Source: Tardiphaga robiniae
Lineage (GTDB): Bacteria; Pseudomonadota; Alphaproteobacteria; Rhizobiales; Xanthobacteraceae
DNA: 64,000 nt
Assembly (NCBI RefSeq): GCF_001618955.1
Contig: NZ_LVYV01000045.1
Coordinates: 248,001-312,000, forward strand
Direction of reading: 5' to 3'
Of the stretch, positions 55,686 to 64,000 are shown piece after piece. Every line of letters starts with the position of its first letter. Within the stretch, counting starts at the first letter, position 1. The notes under the pieces were generated by a model. The model saw only the letters and a list, made by a program, of their open reading frames with translations. It was not told the DNA's origin and made no database searches. A program made the translations under genes and the position numbers.

Positions 55686-55711
55686 AAAAGCCCCGGATGA
55701 GCGGGGCTTTT
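55686..55711. terminator. Bidirectional terminator between convergent genes
   Basis: AAAAGCCCC, eight-base loop GGATGAGC, GGGGCTTTT: the arms are symmetric with A4 and T4 tracts on either side, so it can end both the GST and PsiF-like transcripts. Confidence 0.85.
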
Positions 55712-55739
55712 GCACGTCTGGATGCGTGGGGCTGCAGCC

Positions 55740-55961
55740 TCAGCCCTTCATGCACTTGTTGACCGATGAAGTCTTGGCGGCGCCGGCCAGTGGCTTGCCC
55801 TCGGCGCTCTTGGCGTTGTCCTCGCAGCACTTCTTCATGAAGCTGTTCTTGGCAGCGCCCGCGAGCGGCTTGCCGTCGCCGCTGACGGCGTTGCAGGATT
55901 GCGCCATTGCGGGCGCAGCACTGAACAGGCTCAAGAGGACGAGAACAGACAGACGTTTCAT
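55740..55961 (-). CDS. PsiF-repeat secreted protein
   Basis: This 73-aa exported protein has a signal peptide (to AMAQ) and two PsiF repeats. Each has the pattern C-x-K-x-LAGAAK-x-S-x2-K-C (GKPLAGAAKNSFMKKC and GKPLAGAAKTSSVNKC), with paired Cys for disulfides. E. coli PsiF is induced by phosphate starvation; its function is unknown. GGGAG lies eight bases before ATG 55961. No Pho box is evident. Confidence 0.85.
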   Translation of the reverse strand: MKRLSVLVLLSLFSAAPAMAQSCNAVSGDGKPLAGAAKNSFMKKCCEDNAKSAEGKPLAGAAKTSSVNKCMKG

Positions 55962-56046
55962 GGACCGACTCCCGGTTTGTTGGAGCCGCAGCCTAGCGCA
56001 ACCACCGGCTCTCGCAAGACCGGCTATGCATCACATACTTACCGCT

Positions 56047-56469
56047 TCAAACGCTGTGCCGCGGCTTGACGATCTCGCCGCGTACCGAGGCTACACCCAT
56101 CTCGAAACTGTCAGCGATACGGCGCGCGCGGGTCATGAAGGCCTCGGTGACCTCAGCCGGAAATATCTCGCGTGCGGTCTGTTCGAACAGCAAAAGCCAG
56201 CGATCGAAATGTTCGCCCGTCAGCGGTAGCACGAGATGTGGACGCATCGGCCGGCCATTGTAGCGGCCGGTCTTCAGCATCATCGACGACCAGAAATCGC
56301 TGATCTGCGCGATGTGATGATCCCAGTCGGTCACCGCACCGTTGAAGACCGGCCCCAGCAAATCATCCTCGCGGGCGCGGCCGTAAAAGGTCTGCACCAG
56401 AAGCGCGATATTTTCCTCACTCAGGGAAGGCTGGAAGCTGGTGAAGCCGATTTCGGAGGTCTGCGTCAT
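56047..56469 (-). CDS. Group III truncated haemoglobin
   Basis: This ~140-aa haem protein of the group III (P) truncated globins has an N-terminal LSEENIALLVQTFYGRAREDDLLGPVF. The central PMRPHLVLPLTGEHFDRWLLLFEQT carries the proximal haem His (PHL) and the conserved W. It may bind O2 or act in NO or sulfide chemistry, as suggested for other bacterial members. ATG 56469 (MTQTSEIGF) is chosen; the longer frame has a Pro/Arg-rich leader. It lies downstream of the class II aldolase gene on the same strand, after 80 bases. Confidence 0.88.
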   Translation of the reverse strand: MTQTSEIGFTSFQPSLSEENIALLVQTFYGRAREDDLLGPVFNGAVTDWDHHIAQISDFWSSMMLKTGRYNGRPMRPHLVLPLTGEHFDRWLLLFEQTAREIFPAEVTEAFMTRARRIADSFEMGVASVRGEIVKPRHSV

Positions 56470-56549
56470 GCGCCCTGATGTAGGCGACGGCGGTGAGCTC
56501 GGCAACCGCCATCGCCCGAAATCCGCTTTGCAATTGATCCAGCGCAAGC

Positions 56550-57344
56550 TCAGTTGCGATAGGACGGATCGACCCGGTCAAGCTTGCGGAGTAGTGCCGG
56601 CCAGGCGAGTTCGCCGCTGAGGCCCGGAACATTGTCGCGCGGCTTCATGCGGTCATAGGTATCCTGCAGGACCTTCTGCGGCGGCGTGATCAGCTTGGTG
56701 TTGCACGACAGTGCTGCAACCTGAACCTGGCAGGCCCGCTCCATCCGGAACAGCACGTTGAAAGCCGCGGCGATGGTCTTGCCGACCACCAGCAGGCCGT
56801 GATTACGCAGCACCATCGCCTCGTGATTGCCGAGATGTGCGATCAGCCGTTCGCGCTCCTCGGGATTGTCGGCGATGCCCTCAAAATCGTGATAGGCGAC
56901 ATGAAGGAAGCGCATGCAGGTCTGTGCCACCGGCAGCAACCCGCATTCCATCGCCGATACGGCCATGCCAGCCACCGTATGGGTATGCGCGACGCAATCG
57001 ACATCGTGACGCGCCATGTGGATGGCACTATGGATCACAAAGCCCGCGGCATTCACGGCGTAGTCGGACGCGTTGAACAGCGTGTTGCCGTCGAGGTCGA
57101 TCTTGACGAGGCTCGACGCATCGATCTCTTCATAGAGCATTCCATAGGGATTGATCAGGAACTGGTCTTCCGTTCCCGGCACGCGGCAGGAGATGTGGTT
57201 GGCGATCATTTCGGTCATGCCGTACATCGCCGTGAGACGATAACAGGCAGCGAGATTGACGCGCGACTGCCACTCCTCGGGGCTGACCTGATCCTGCACC
57301 GAACGGACGACCTTCACGGCGGGTGAGCTGACGGCTGCATTCAT
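56550..57344 (-). CDS. Class II aldolase/adducin-family protein
   Basis: This is a 264-aa aldolase-like protein. The zinc ligands of the family are seen as HTH in CVAHTHTVAG and a later His in RNHGLLVVGKT. The N-terminal ACYRLTAMYGMTEMIANHISCRVP is the conserved start of the fold. Such enzymes cleave or decarboxylate 3- or 4-carbon sugar-phosphates, hydroxy-acids or related substrates; the substrate is unknown. It lies 30 bases after a TctC protein gene on the same strand, so a transported organic acid is a likely substrate. Confidence 0.88.
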   Translation of the reverse strand: MNAAVSSPAVKVVRSVQDQVSPEEWQSRVNLAACYRLTAMYGMTEMIANHISCRVPGTEDQFLINPYGMLYEEIDASSLVKIDLDGNTLFNASDYAVNAAGFVIHSAIHMARHDVDCVAHTHTVAGMAVSAMECGLLPVAQTCMRFLHVAYHDFEGIADNPEERERLIAHLGNHEAMVLRNHGLLVVGKTIAAAFNVLFRMERACQVQVAALSCNTKLITPPQKVLQDTYDRMKPRDNVPGLSGELAWPALLRKLDRVDPSYRN

Positions 57345-57374
57345 TGATGTTCTCCCTTGATCTTGTTCTCGCGG

Positions 57375-58358
57375 TCAGTCGACCGTGATGTTGGCTTCGC
57401 GAATGAGCTTGCCCAGGCGGTAGCGCTCGCTCTTCACATGAGTTTCGAGTTCAGCCGGCGTCATCGGCCAGGGCTGATTGCCGATCGGCTCCATCTTCTT
57501 TGCAAATTCCGGCGTCTTGACGATGCGGGTGATGGCGGCGCTGAGCCTGTTCAGCACCGGCTGCGGCGTGCCCGCCGGGGCGAAGACCGCGAACCATGTC
57601 GCGCCGACGATGCTCGGGAAGCCGAGCTCCTTGAAGGTTGGCACATCGGGCAATTGCGGCAAGCGCTCCTCGGACAGGACCGCCAGCGCGCAATACATGC
57701 CGGCATTGTGGTTCGGCACGGTATTGGTCAGCGCCTCCACATTACTGTCAACGATGCCCGCGAGCATGTCGTTCATCGCCGGCGCAGCACCGCGATAGTG
57801 AACATGCTGCAGCTTCACGCCGAGTCCGCGGGCCACAATCTCACCCATGAGGTGCACGGTGCTGCCCGGTCCGTTGGTGGCGTTGTTGACCTTGCTCGGA
57901 TTGGCCAGCGCATAGGCACGAAACGCCGCGACGTCGGCGGCCGGAAAGTCCTTCTTCACGACAAAGGCAAACGGCACCTTCACTACCATCGCAACGGGCG
58001 CGAAATCCTCCAGCTTGTATTTGATGGAGGCCAGCAGATGCGGGTTGGTCGTAAAGGTCGTCGCGCTGGCGAATAGCAGCGTGTAACCATCCTTGTCGGC
58101 ACCGGCCACGACTTGCGCACCGATAGATGTGCTGGCGCCGCCGCGGTTCTCGATCACCACCTGTTTGCCGAGTTCGGCGCTAAGCTGTTCGGTGAGGATG
58201 CGCGCGACGATGTCGGTCGTTCCGCCGGGCGGAAATGGCACGACCATCGTGATGTTGCGATCGGGATATTGCTGCGCCTGCCCCGGCACTGCGGCGAATA
58301 GCGATGAGGCAAGGACCGCGGCGACGGCAAACCATCGCCCCTTCTTGTTGTTGCTCAC
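57375..58358 (-). CDS. TctC/Bug-family periplasmic solute-binding protein
   Basis: This ~327-aa exported binding protein has a signal peptide to GQAQ. Signature blocks are YPDRNITMVVPFPPGGTTDIVARILTEQL, GKQVVIENRGGASTSIGAQVVAGADKDGYT and LQHVHYRGAAPAMNDMLAG. GTG 58358 has AGGGAGA at ribosome-binding distance and is taken as start; ATG 58406 is the longer option. It heads a two-gene unit with the class II aldolase and has no tctAB nearby. The ligand is probably an organic acid related to the aldolase substrate. Confidence 0.9.
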   Translation of the reverse strand: MSNNKKGRWFAVAAVLASSLFAAVPGQAQQYPDRNITMVVPFPPGGTTDIVARILTEQLSAELGKQVVIENRGGASTSIGAQVVAGADKDGYTLLFASATTFTTNPHLLASIKYKLEDFAPVAMVVKVPFAFVVKKDFPAADVAAFRAYALANPSKVNNATNGPGSTVHLMGEIVARGLGVKLQHVHYRGAAPAMNDMLAGIVDSNVEALTNTVPNHNAGMYCALAVLSEERLPQLPDVPTFKELGFPSIVGATWFAVFAPAGTPQPVLNRLSAAITRIVKTPEFAKKMEPIGNQPWPMTPAELETHVKSERYRLGKLIREANITVD

Positions 58359-58520
58359 GTTTTCTCCCTTTGCGCCGGTCCATTGGGCTTCCGCCTGGAA
58401 CGACATTTTCGGGAGAGGCTAAAACAAGAGCCCAGCCGATGCGACGACTAAATAAGCCGGGCAGCTATCGGATTACACGGGATACGCAATCGACTGACGG
58501 GACGTTGCCGTCTCGGTGAA

Positions 58521-58850
58521 TCAATGCACCGTGGCGTTCGAGAACAAGTTGATCACGATCACGCCGGAGACAATCAGGCCGAGACCGCACAGCGCTGCCG
58601 GATCGAGCTTCTGCCCCTGAAAAGCCCAGGCGATGCCGGTCACCAGCACGATGCCAACGCCCGACCAGATTGCGTAGGCCACGCCGGTCGGGATGTCGCG
58701 CAAGGCGATGGACAGAAAATAGAATGACACGGCATAGCCCGCCACCGTCACCAGCGACGGCACCGGTTTGCTGAAGCCGTCGGAGAGCTTGAGGAAGCTG
58801 GTGGCAACTACTTCACACAGGATGGCGATCGTGAGGTAGGCATAGGTCAT
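58521..58850 (-). CDS. Small multidrug resistance (SMR/EmrE-like) transporter
   Basis: This ~109-aa four-helix inner-membrane protein has the essential proton/drug-binding Glu13 (AILCEVVATSFLKLSDGF) and the conserved YAIWSGVG with Trp62 (like EmrE W63). It exports cationic drugs or guanidinium-like compounds as a dimer. ATG 58850 overlaps the stop of the KOW-like gene by an ATGA, so it is translated with the RND operon. The upstream ATG at 58859 is less likely. Confidence 0.92.
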   Translation of the reverse strand: MTYAYLTIAILCEVVATSFLKLSDGFSKPVPSLVTVAGYAVSFYFLSIALRDIPTGVAYAIWSGVGIVLVTGIAWAFQGQKLDPAALCGLGLIVSGVIVINLFSNATVH

Positions 58851-59107
58851 GACGCACACCCGGTGCTGGCCGCTCTAGATTTACCGGACACGCGTTCGAG
58901 ATAGTCGCGATGAATCGCCTGGACGGTGACGCGGTCGTCGAATTTCACGCGCACGCTGCTTGGCGTGCCCATGCGGACGATGACGCCCTCGCGGCTGCCA
59001 TAGGTCGGGTGCCGCTCCTGCCCGAACGCGTTCATGCGCGCGCGATCGCCGTAGTTGAGCCAGGCCAGATCGAGATCCCGTTCGTAAGCCACGCGGCGCA
59101 TGTTCAA
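58847..59107 (-). CDS. Small KOW/SH3-like protein embedded in an efflux operon (paralogue of the 42.2-kb protein)
   Basis: This 86-aa protein has the same core as the 42170-42448 protein: RHPTYGSREGVIVRMGTPSS-RVKFDDRVTVQAIHRDYLE. The N-terminal extension (MNMRRVAYERDLDLAWLNYGDRARM) is different. It starts three bases after the RND pump stop, and its own stop overlaps the SMR start codon (ATGA), so it is translated as part of the operon. There is no signal peptide or transmembrane segment. A single barrel domain of this kind could bind nucleic acid or another protein; its role in efflux is unknown. Confidence 0.75.
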   Translation of the reverse strand: MNMRRVAYERDLDLAWLNYGDRARMNAFGQERHPTYGSREGVIVRMGTPSSVRVKFDDRVTVQAIHRDYLERVSGKSRAASTGCAS

Positions 59108-59110
59108 CTC

Positions 59111-62100
59111 CTACATTGTGGTCGGACGCGGCGTGCCGTCATGGGGCGTCGCCGCCTCTTCATCGTCAGAACCACGCCGGACCGATTTCGCGGGCATGCG
59201 CTTCAGCACGAACACGTAGAACAGCGGCACGAACAGCACCGCGAGCACGGTGGCCGAGATCATTCCTCCAAGCACGCCCGTGCCGATGGCGTTCTGGCTA
59301 CCGGCGCTGGCCCCGGTGGCGATCGCCAGCGGCGTCACGCCCAGAATGAAGGCCAGCGACGTCATCAGGATCGGCCGGAAGCGGATGAACGCTGCCTCGA
59401 TGGCCGCCTCGCGCAATGACTTGCCCTCGGCATGCAGATCCTTGGCGAATTCGACGATCAGGATCGCATTCTTCGCTGACAGGCCGATAATGGCAATCAG
59501 ACCGACCTTGAAGTAGATGTCGTTCGGCATGTCGCGCAGCATCACCGCGAGCAGCGATCCGATGACGCCGAGCGGTACCACCAGCATCACCGACAGCGGG
59601 ATCGACCAGCTCTCATACAGCGCTGCCAGCAGCAGGAACACGAACAGCACGCTGAGCCCGAGCAGGAACGGCGCCTGATTGCCGGACTCGATCTCCTGCT
59701 GCGATTGCCCGGCCCATTGGAAGCCAAAGCCATCGGGCAGTTGTCCCACCAGCCGCTCCATCTCCTCGATCGCATCGCCGGATGAATAGCCCGGCGCCGC
59801 GTCGCCCGCGATGCGGATCGACGGATAGCCGTTGAAGCCAACCACCTGCACCGGTCCCTTCGCCCATTCGGTGCGCGCGAAGGCCGCCAGCGGCACCATC
59901 CCGCCGCTGGCATTGCGGACATTCAGCCGCAGCAGATCGTCAGCCTGCATCCGCTTGCCGTCTTCTGCCTGCACGGTGACGCGCTGCATGCGACCGGCAT
60001 TGGGGAAGTCGTTGATATAGGACGAGCCGAGACTGGCTGAAATTGTAGAGTTGATGTCCGCAAAGGACACGCCGAACGTGTTCGCCTTCTCGCGGTCAAT
60101 TACGAGATTGAGTTGCGCCGAATTCGATAGCCCTTCAATGCGCAACCCCGTAAGCACCGGGCTCTTGGCACCGGCAGCCATCAACTGACTTGCAGCAGCG
60201 GACAACGCCGCCGAACCGCGGCTGCTGCGATCCTGCAGACGGAAGGTGAAGCCGGTGGAATTACCCAGGCCTTCAATCGGAGGCGGCGACAGCGCAAAGG
60301 CCATGGCGTCGCCGATCTTGGCGAATTCACCGTTGACGCGATTGACTATGGCCGGGGCGGAATCCTTCGATCCACGCTCACTCCAGTCCTTCAGCGTCGG
60401 GAATGCGATGCCCGAGCTCAGTCCATTGCCAGAGAAGCTGAAGCCCAGCACCGTGAACATGCTGGCGACGCCCGGCTCCTTCGCAAAGACGCTCTCGACC
60501 GTCTGCACCGATTGCAGCGTGCGGGTCTGGCTCGCCTCCGGCGGCGCCTGGATGTCGGTGATTACATAGCCCTGATCCTCGGTCGGCAGGAAGCTCGACG
60601 GCAGCCGCATATAGGCCCAGCCGAGACCGACCAGCAGCGCCAGATAGACCACCATGACTCGGCCGGTGCGGCCGGTTGCCCAGCTAACGCTGGAACGATA
60701 GCGTTCCGCCAACGCGTCGAACTTGCGGTTGAACCAGCCGAAGAAGCCGCCCCTCGCGTGATAGCCCTTGGCGATCGGCTTCAGGAATGTCGCGCACAGT
60801 GCCGGCGTCAGCGTCAATGCAAGGAAACCCGAGAACAGGATCGACACCACCATGGTGAGGCTGAACTGACGGTAGATGATACCGACCGCGCCGGGGAAGA
60901 ACGCCATCGGCACGAACACCGCGGTCAGCACCAACGTGATGCCGATGATGGCGCCGCTAATCTGTTGCATCGCCTTGATCGTGGCGGCGCGTGGAGACAG
61001 CCCTTCCTGCGCCATCAGGCGCTCGACATTTTCCACCACCACGATGGCGTCATCGACAAGGATGCCGATCGCCAGCACCATGGCGAACATGGTCAATACA
61101 TTGATCGAGAAACCGGTCGCGAACATCACCGCGCAAGTACCGAGCAGAGCGATCGGCACCACGATGGTCGGGATCAGCGTGTAGCGGATGTTCTGCAGAA
61201 ACAGGAACATCACGATGAAGACCAGCGCCATCGCTTCGAGCAGCGTATGCAGTACCTTCTTGATCGATGCCTTCACGAACGGCGTCGTGTCATAAGGAAT
61301 TTCGTAGGTCAGCCCCTTCGGGAAGAACTTTGACAGCTCCTTCATCTTGGCGTTAACAGCATCGGAGGTCGCCAGCGCATTTCCCGTGGCCGACATCTGC
61401 ACGCCGATGGCAGCTGCCGGCTTGCCGTTCAGGCGGCTGGCGAAATTATAGTCCTCGCCGCCGACCTCGACACGCGCGACGTCGCGCAACCGCACCGACG
61501 AGCCATCGCGATTGGCGCGCAGCACGATGGCACCGAACTCATCGGGCGTGCCGAGCTGTCCCTTGACCAGAACCGGTGCGGAGACTTCCTGCGACACCGG
61601 ATTGGGTGTCGCGCCGATGCGTCCGGCCGCGACCTGCGCATTCTGTGCGGTGATCGCTGCGGTGATGTCCGCCGCGGTCAGGCCGAGCCCGAGCATCTTG
61701 TCGGGATCGATCCACACCCGCATCGAGCGCTGGGTGCCGAACAACTGCCCCTTGCCGACGCCGGGCACGCGGCGGATTTCGCTCAACACATTGCGCGTGA
61801 TGTAGTCGCCAAGCGCGATACTATCCATACTGCCGTCGGTGGTCTGCATCGAGATGAACAGCAGGAAGGCGATCGAGCCTTCCTCGACGATGATGCCCTG
61901 CTGCGTCACCGCACGTGGCAGCCGCGATTCCACACGGCGGATGCGATTCTGCACATCCACCGTCGCCTGCGCGATCGTGGTGCCGGGCTGGAACGTGACG
62001 TCGATCTGGATTGCGCCGGTCGCATCCGCCGTGGATTCGAAATACATCAGCCCAGGAATGCCGTTGAGCTGATCCTCGATCAGTCGCGTAACGCCCTGAT

Positions 62101-62272
62101 AGATTTCCTCAGACGACGCGCCGGGATAGTTGGTGGAGATCGCGATGCGCGGCGGTGCGATGTTCGGATATTGCGCGACCGGCAAATTCGGAATCGCCAG
62201 CGCACCAGCGATCATGATGAAGATGGCGATCACCCATGCGAAAATCGGGCGCGCGATGAAGAAACTGGACAT
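59111..62272 (-). CDS. RND multidrug efflux permease (AcrB/MexF family)
   Basis: This 1053-aa proton-driven pump has 12 transmembrane helices with two large periplasmic domains. The proton-relay acidic pair is in VDDAIVVVENVERL (TM4), and the N-terminus FFIARPIFAWVIAIFIMIAGALAIPNLPVAQYP is canonical. It forms a tripartite system with the adaptor encoded just upstream (11-base gap) and an outer-membrane channel encoded elsewhere. Substrates are typically lipophilic antibiotics, dyes, solvents or bile-salt-like compounds. Its stop lies three bases from the KOW-like gene. Confidence 0.95.
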   Translation of the reverse strand: MSSFFIARPIFAWVIAIFIMIAGALAIPNLPVAQYPNIAPPRIAISTNYPGASSEEIYQGVTRLIEDQLNGIPGLMYFESTADATGAIQIDVTFQPGTTIAQATVDVQNRIRRVESRLPRAVTQQGIIVEEGSIAFLLFISMQTTDGSMDSIALGDYITRNVLSEIRRVPGVGKGQLFGTQRSMRVWIDPDKMLGLGLTAADITAAITAQNAQVAAGRIGATPNPVSQEVSAPVLVKGQLGTPDEFGAIVLRANRDGSSVRLRDVARVEVGGEDYNFASRLNGKPAAAIGVQMSATGNALATSDAVNAKMKELSKFFPKGLTYEIPYDTTPFVKASIKKVLHTLLEAMALVFIVMFLFLQNIRYTLIPTIVVPIALLGTCAVMFATGFSINVLTMFAMVLAIGILVDDAIVVVENVERLMAQEGLSPRAATIKAMQQISGAIIGITLVLTAVFVPMAFFPGAVGIIYRQFSLTMVVSILFSGFLALTLTPALCATFLKPIAKGYHARGGFFGWFNRKFDALAERYRSSVSWATGRTGRVMVVYLALLVGLGWAYMRLPSSFLPTEDQGYVITDIQAPPEASQTRTLQSVQTVESVFAKEPGVASMFTVLGFSFSGNGLSSGIAFPTLKDWSERGSKDSAPAIVNRVNGEFAKIGDAMAFALSPPPIEGLGNSTGFTFRLQDRSSRGSAALSAAASQLMAAGAKSPVLTGLRIEGLSNSAQLNLVIDREKANTFGVSFADINSTISASLGSSYINDFPNAGRMQRVTVQAEDGKRMQADDLLRLNVRNASGGMVPLAAFARTEWAKGPVQVVGFNGYPSIRIAGDAAPGYSSGDAIEEMERLVGQLPDGFGFQWAGQSQQEIESGNQAPFLLGLSVLFVFLLLAALYESWSIPLSVMLVVPLGVIGSLLAVMLRDMPNDIYFKVGLIAIIGLSAKNAILIVEFAKDLHAEGKSLREAAIEAAFIRFRPILMTSLAFILGVTPLAIATGASAGSQNAIGTGVLGGMISATVLAVLFVPLFYVFVLKRMPAKSVRRGSDDEEAATPHDGTPRPTTM

Positions 62273-62283
62273 CTGAATGAGCC

Positions 62284-63444
62284 TTACTTCGCCGGACCGG
62301 CGGCATCCGCCGACTGATTGCGCCAGGGTTTCGGATCGACGGTGGCGCCAGGCGCCAGCGTCTGGAAGCCCTCAACGACAACGCTGTCGCCGGCATTGAG
62401 CCCGTTCCCGATGATCCAGCGACCATTGACGAGACGCGACGGCGTCACGCTGCGCAATTCCGCCTTGCGCTCGGCATTGACGACATAGAGCTGCGCCTGA
62501 CCGCCGGGATCGCGCTGCAGCGCGCGTTCGGGGACTGAAAGCGCATCCCTCTGCTCGCCCTGCACGATCTGTACGCGCACATACATGCCGGGCAACAGAT
62601 CGCCATCGGGATTGGGAAACTCGCCGCGCAGGGTGATCTGGCCGGTGGTGGCATCCACGGCCGCCTCCGAGAACAGTAACCGCCCGTCGTGCGCATATTC
62701 AGAACCGTCATCGAATTTGAGACGCACTTCCGCGGCATCGCGCCCTTGCTCCTTCGCATTCGCCTGCGCGGCGCGCTTCAGCGTCAGGAGTTCGTTCGCG
62801 GACTGCGTGAAGTCGGCATAGACGGGTTCGAGCTGCTGGATAGTAGCGAGGCTCTCGCTGCCGCCGACGCTGACCAGTGCGCCTTCGGTGATCAACGCAC
62901 GTCCGATGCGGCCGGTGATCGGCGCGCGCACGTCGGTGTATTGCAGATCGAGCTGTGCGGCTTCGAGGCCCGCTCGTGCTGAGGCTTCATCGGCCTCGGC
63001 CTGTGCGAGTTCGGCAACGGCGCGGTCGTAGAGCTGCCCGGTGGTGACGTCTCGTTCTTTCAATTGGGTCTGGCGATCCGCCTGCTGCTTGGCCAGCACG
63101 CGCGTGGCGTCCGCACGCTGCAGCGCCGCTTTGGCGCTGTTGACGCGTACGCGGAACGGCGCGGGATCGATGCGGTACAGCACGTCCCCCTCGCGAACGA
63201 TGGTGCCCTGCTTGAACACGCGCTCGACAAGGATGCCGGCAACCCGCGGCCGCACCTCGGCGATCCGCGTCGGCGCGATCCGGCCGGGAAGATCGTTGAT
63301 GATCCGTAGCGTCTCCGGCGCTACTGTCACCACGCTGACCGCCGTAGCTGGCGGCGCCTGCTCGGCTCCCGCCTGTTTACCATCACCGCACCCGGCGAGC
63401 GTCAGCGCAATTGCCAGCACGCCGGCGGCCCGGACATAAAACAT
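62284..63444 (-). CDS. RND efflux periplasmic adaptor (AcrA/MexE family) lipoprotein
   Basis: This is a membrane-fusion protein of about 386 aa. The lipobox LTLAGC anchors it to the inner membrane. Coiled-coil hairpin and lipoyl halves are seen (VAGILVERVFKQGTIVREGDVLYRID, DVRAPITGRIGRALITEGALVSVG), followed by beta-barrel and MP domains. ATG 63444 gives a short signal ending at LAGC; ATG 63471 (MVIQVFDTS) is an alternative and neither has a clear Shine-Dalgarno. It is the first gene of the adaptor-RND-KOW-SMR operon, divergent from the TetR gene. Confidence 0.92.
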   Translation of the reverse strand: MFYVRAAGVLAIALTLAGCGDGKQAGAEQAPPATAVSVVTVAPETLRIINDLPGRIAPTRIAEVRPRVAGILVERVFKQGTIVREGDVLYRIDPAPFRVRVNSAKAALQRADATRVLAKQQADRQTQLKERDVTTGQLYDRAVAELAQAEADEASARAGLEAAQLDLQYTDVRAPITGRIGRALITEGALVSVGGSESLATIQQLEPVYADFTQSANELLTLKRAAQANAKEQGRDAAEVRLKFDDGSEYAHDGRLLFSEAAVDATTGQITLRGEFPNPDGDLLPGMYVRVQIVQGEQRDALSVPERALQRDPGGQAQLYVVNAERKAELRSVTPSRLVNGRWIIGNGLNAGDSVVVEGFQTLAPGATVDPKPWRNQSADAAGPAK

Positions 63445-63543
63445 CGACGTATCAAACACTTGTATCACCATGGATTGGATGGGCTGGAACCGCCGATGGC
63501 GTTCAGGCACAGGGAACAAATCCGACTCGGGAGTCAGACATTA

Positions 63544-63567
63544 AACATACCGCGCGGTCGGTTTGTT
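63544..63567. promoter_or_regulatory. Palindromic TetR-type operator between efflux operon and TetR gene
   Basis: AACATACCGCGCGGTCGGTTTGTT is an imperfect 24-base inverted repeat with a perfect ACCGCGCGGT core, the shape of AcrR/TtgR-type operators. It lies 100 bases upstream of the adaptor start and 89 bases before the TetR start, so one dimer pair could silence both. Confidence 0.7.
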
Positions 63568-63655
63568 AACAATATCTTCTTTCGCATCGCAGCAATACGG
63601 GCGGTCAAAGCTGATTGCGCTTGCCAGTACGAATGACGCTCGGCCAGATGCCCCG

Positions 63656-64000
63656 ATGAACGAAGGCTATGAACGCAAGAAGCAGCCCGAGCTGGTGCGG
63701 CGAACCCTGATCGACTGCGCGGCACGCCTCGCCACCGAACGTGGCCTGCAGGCCGTCACCGTGCAGGCGGTGGCGGATGCCGCGGGTGTCACCAAAGGCG
63801 GGCTGTTTCACCACTTTCCGAACAAGGAGAAGTTGATCGACGCGGTCCTCAAAGACCAGATCGACAAGTTCGACGCCGCTATCGAAGCGACGCTCGCGCA
63901 TGATGGCGAACGCTATGGCTGCTTTACGCGTGCCTACGTCATTGCGACGTTCTCGATGGCCGAATTCGCTCCTGCCCTCGAATCGACCTGCGTCGCGCTG
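63656..64000 (+). CDS. TetR/AcrR-family regulator, N-terminal part (3' end outside window)
   Basis: The frame is open from ATG 63656 to the window end (115 codons). The HTH reads LIDCAARLATERGLQAVTVQAVADAAGVTKGGLFHHFPNKEKLIDAVL, a clear TetR N-terminus, followed by the start of the ligand-binding helices. It is divergent from the RND operon across the palindrome at 63544-63567 and is probably its repressor. The C-terminal part is not in the window. Confidence 0.92.
   Translation, partial: MNEGYERKKQPELVRRTLIDCAARLATERGLQAVTVQAVADAAGVTKGGLFHHFPNKEKLIDAVLKDQIDKFDAAIEATLAHDGERYGCFTRAYVIATFSMAEFAPALESTCVAL

Overview
The window is GC-rich, densely coded DNA from an alphaproteobacterium of the Bradyrhizobium / Rhodopseudomonas / Afipia group (Nitrobacteraceae). 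This is inferred from gene content: an NDUFA12-type complex I accessory subunit, a DUF2155 protein next to aat, a BA14K-type protein, a B12-dependent class II ribonucleotide reductase, a BJP-1-like class B3 metallo-beta-lactamase, orphan Bug/TctC binding proteins, and short palindromic intergenic repeats built on 'gcaagcgtag...cccggat'. I see no rRNA, tRNA, CRISPR array, phage, transposase or origin.

Layout. 1-10.2 kb: the end of aat and a DUF2155 gene are separated from NDUFA12 by about 8.5 kb of catabolic genes. These are an SDR-hydrolase-GFA operon, a GntR regulator divergent from a TRAP transporter operon that ends in an unusual type II dehydroquinase, and aspA. 10.4-15.5 kb: BA14K protein, a cytoplasmic GAF histidine kinase, a membrane GT2 glycosyltransferase, cytochrome b561 and an EamA exporter. 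15.5-20 kb: nrdJ behind a leader of about 0.45 kb, followed by a strong terminator. 20-23.2 kb: small, partly AT-rich orphan genes separated by palindromic repeats; one of them ends inside a repeat.

23.2-35.2 kb: a metal and oxyanion resistance block entirely on the minus strand. It holds a ChrB-like protein and MFS transporter, an ester cyclase-like protein, a degenerate rhodanese fused to a secreted protein, a DUF1259 protein, an ATP-grasp-like protein, a Cys/His-rich secreted protein, and a CzcCBA efflux system with a frameshifted fourth gene. 35.4-42.1 kb: nitroreductase, lactate-permease-family transporter, a 75-aa membrane protein, amidase, secreted hypotheticals and a patatin lipoprotein. 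42.2-50.6 kb: a KOW/SH3-like small protein, TetR, an XRE-cupin regulator divergent from an aminotransferase, EamA divergent from an Lrp regulator, a MerR regulator divergent from a CDF metal exporter with a textbook MerR promoter, and a TctC protein. 50.6-58.4 kb: a MITE-like element, a zinc-ribbon metallopeptidase, the metallo-beta-lactamase, a second GFA protein, MFS, YghU-type GST, PsiF-like protein, truncated haemoglobin, and class II aldolase with TctC. 58.5-64 kb: a tight four-gene efflux operon (adaptor, RND pump, a second KOW-like protein, SMR pump) divergent from a TetR gene cut by the window end.

The strongest leads are the KOW-like paralogue pair, one copy of which sits inside the multidrug operon; the dehydroquinase-like TRAP partner in which Phe replaces a conserved active-site His; the eroded genes in the metal block; and the repeat that supplies a stop codon. 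Family names come from my own reading of motifs; no database search was run.
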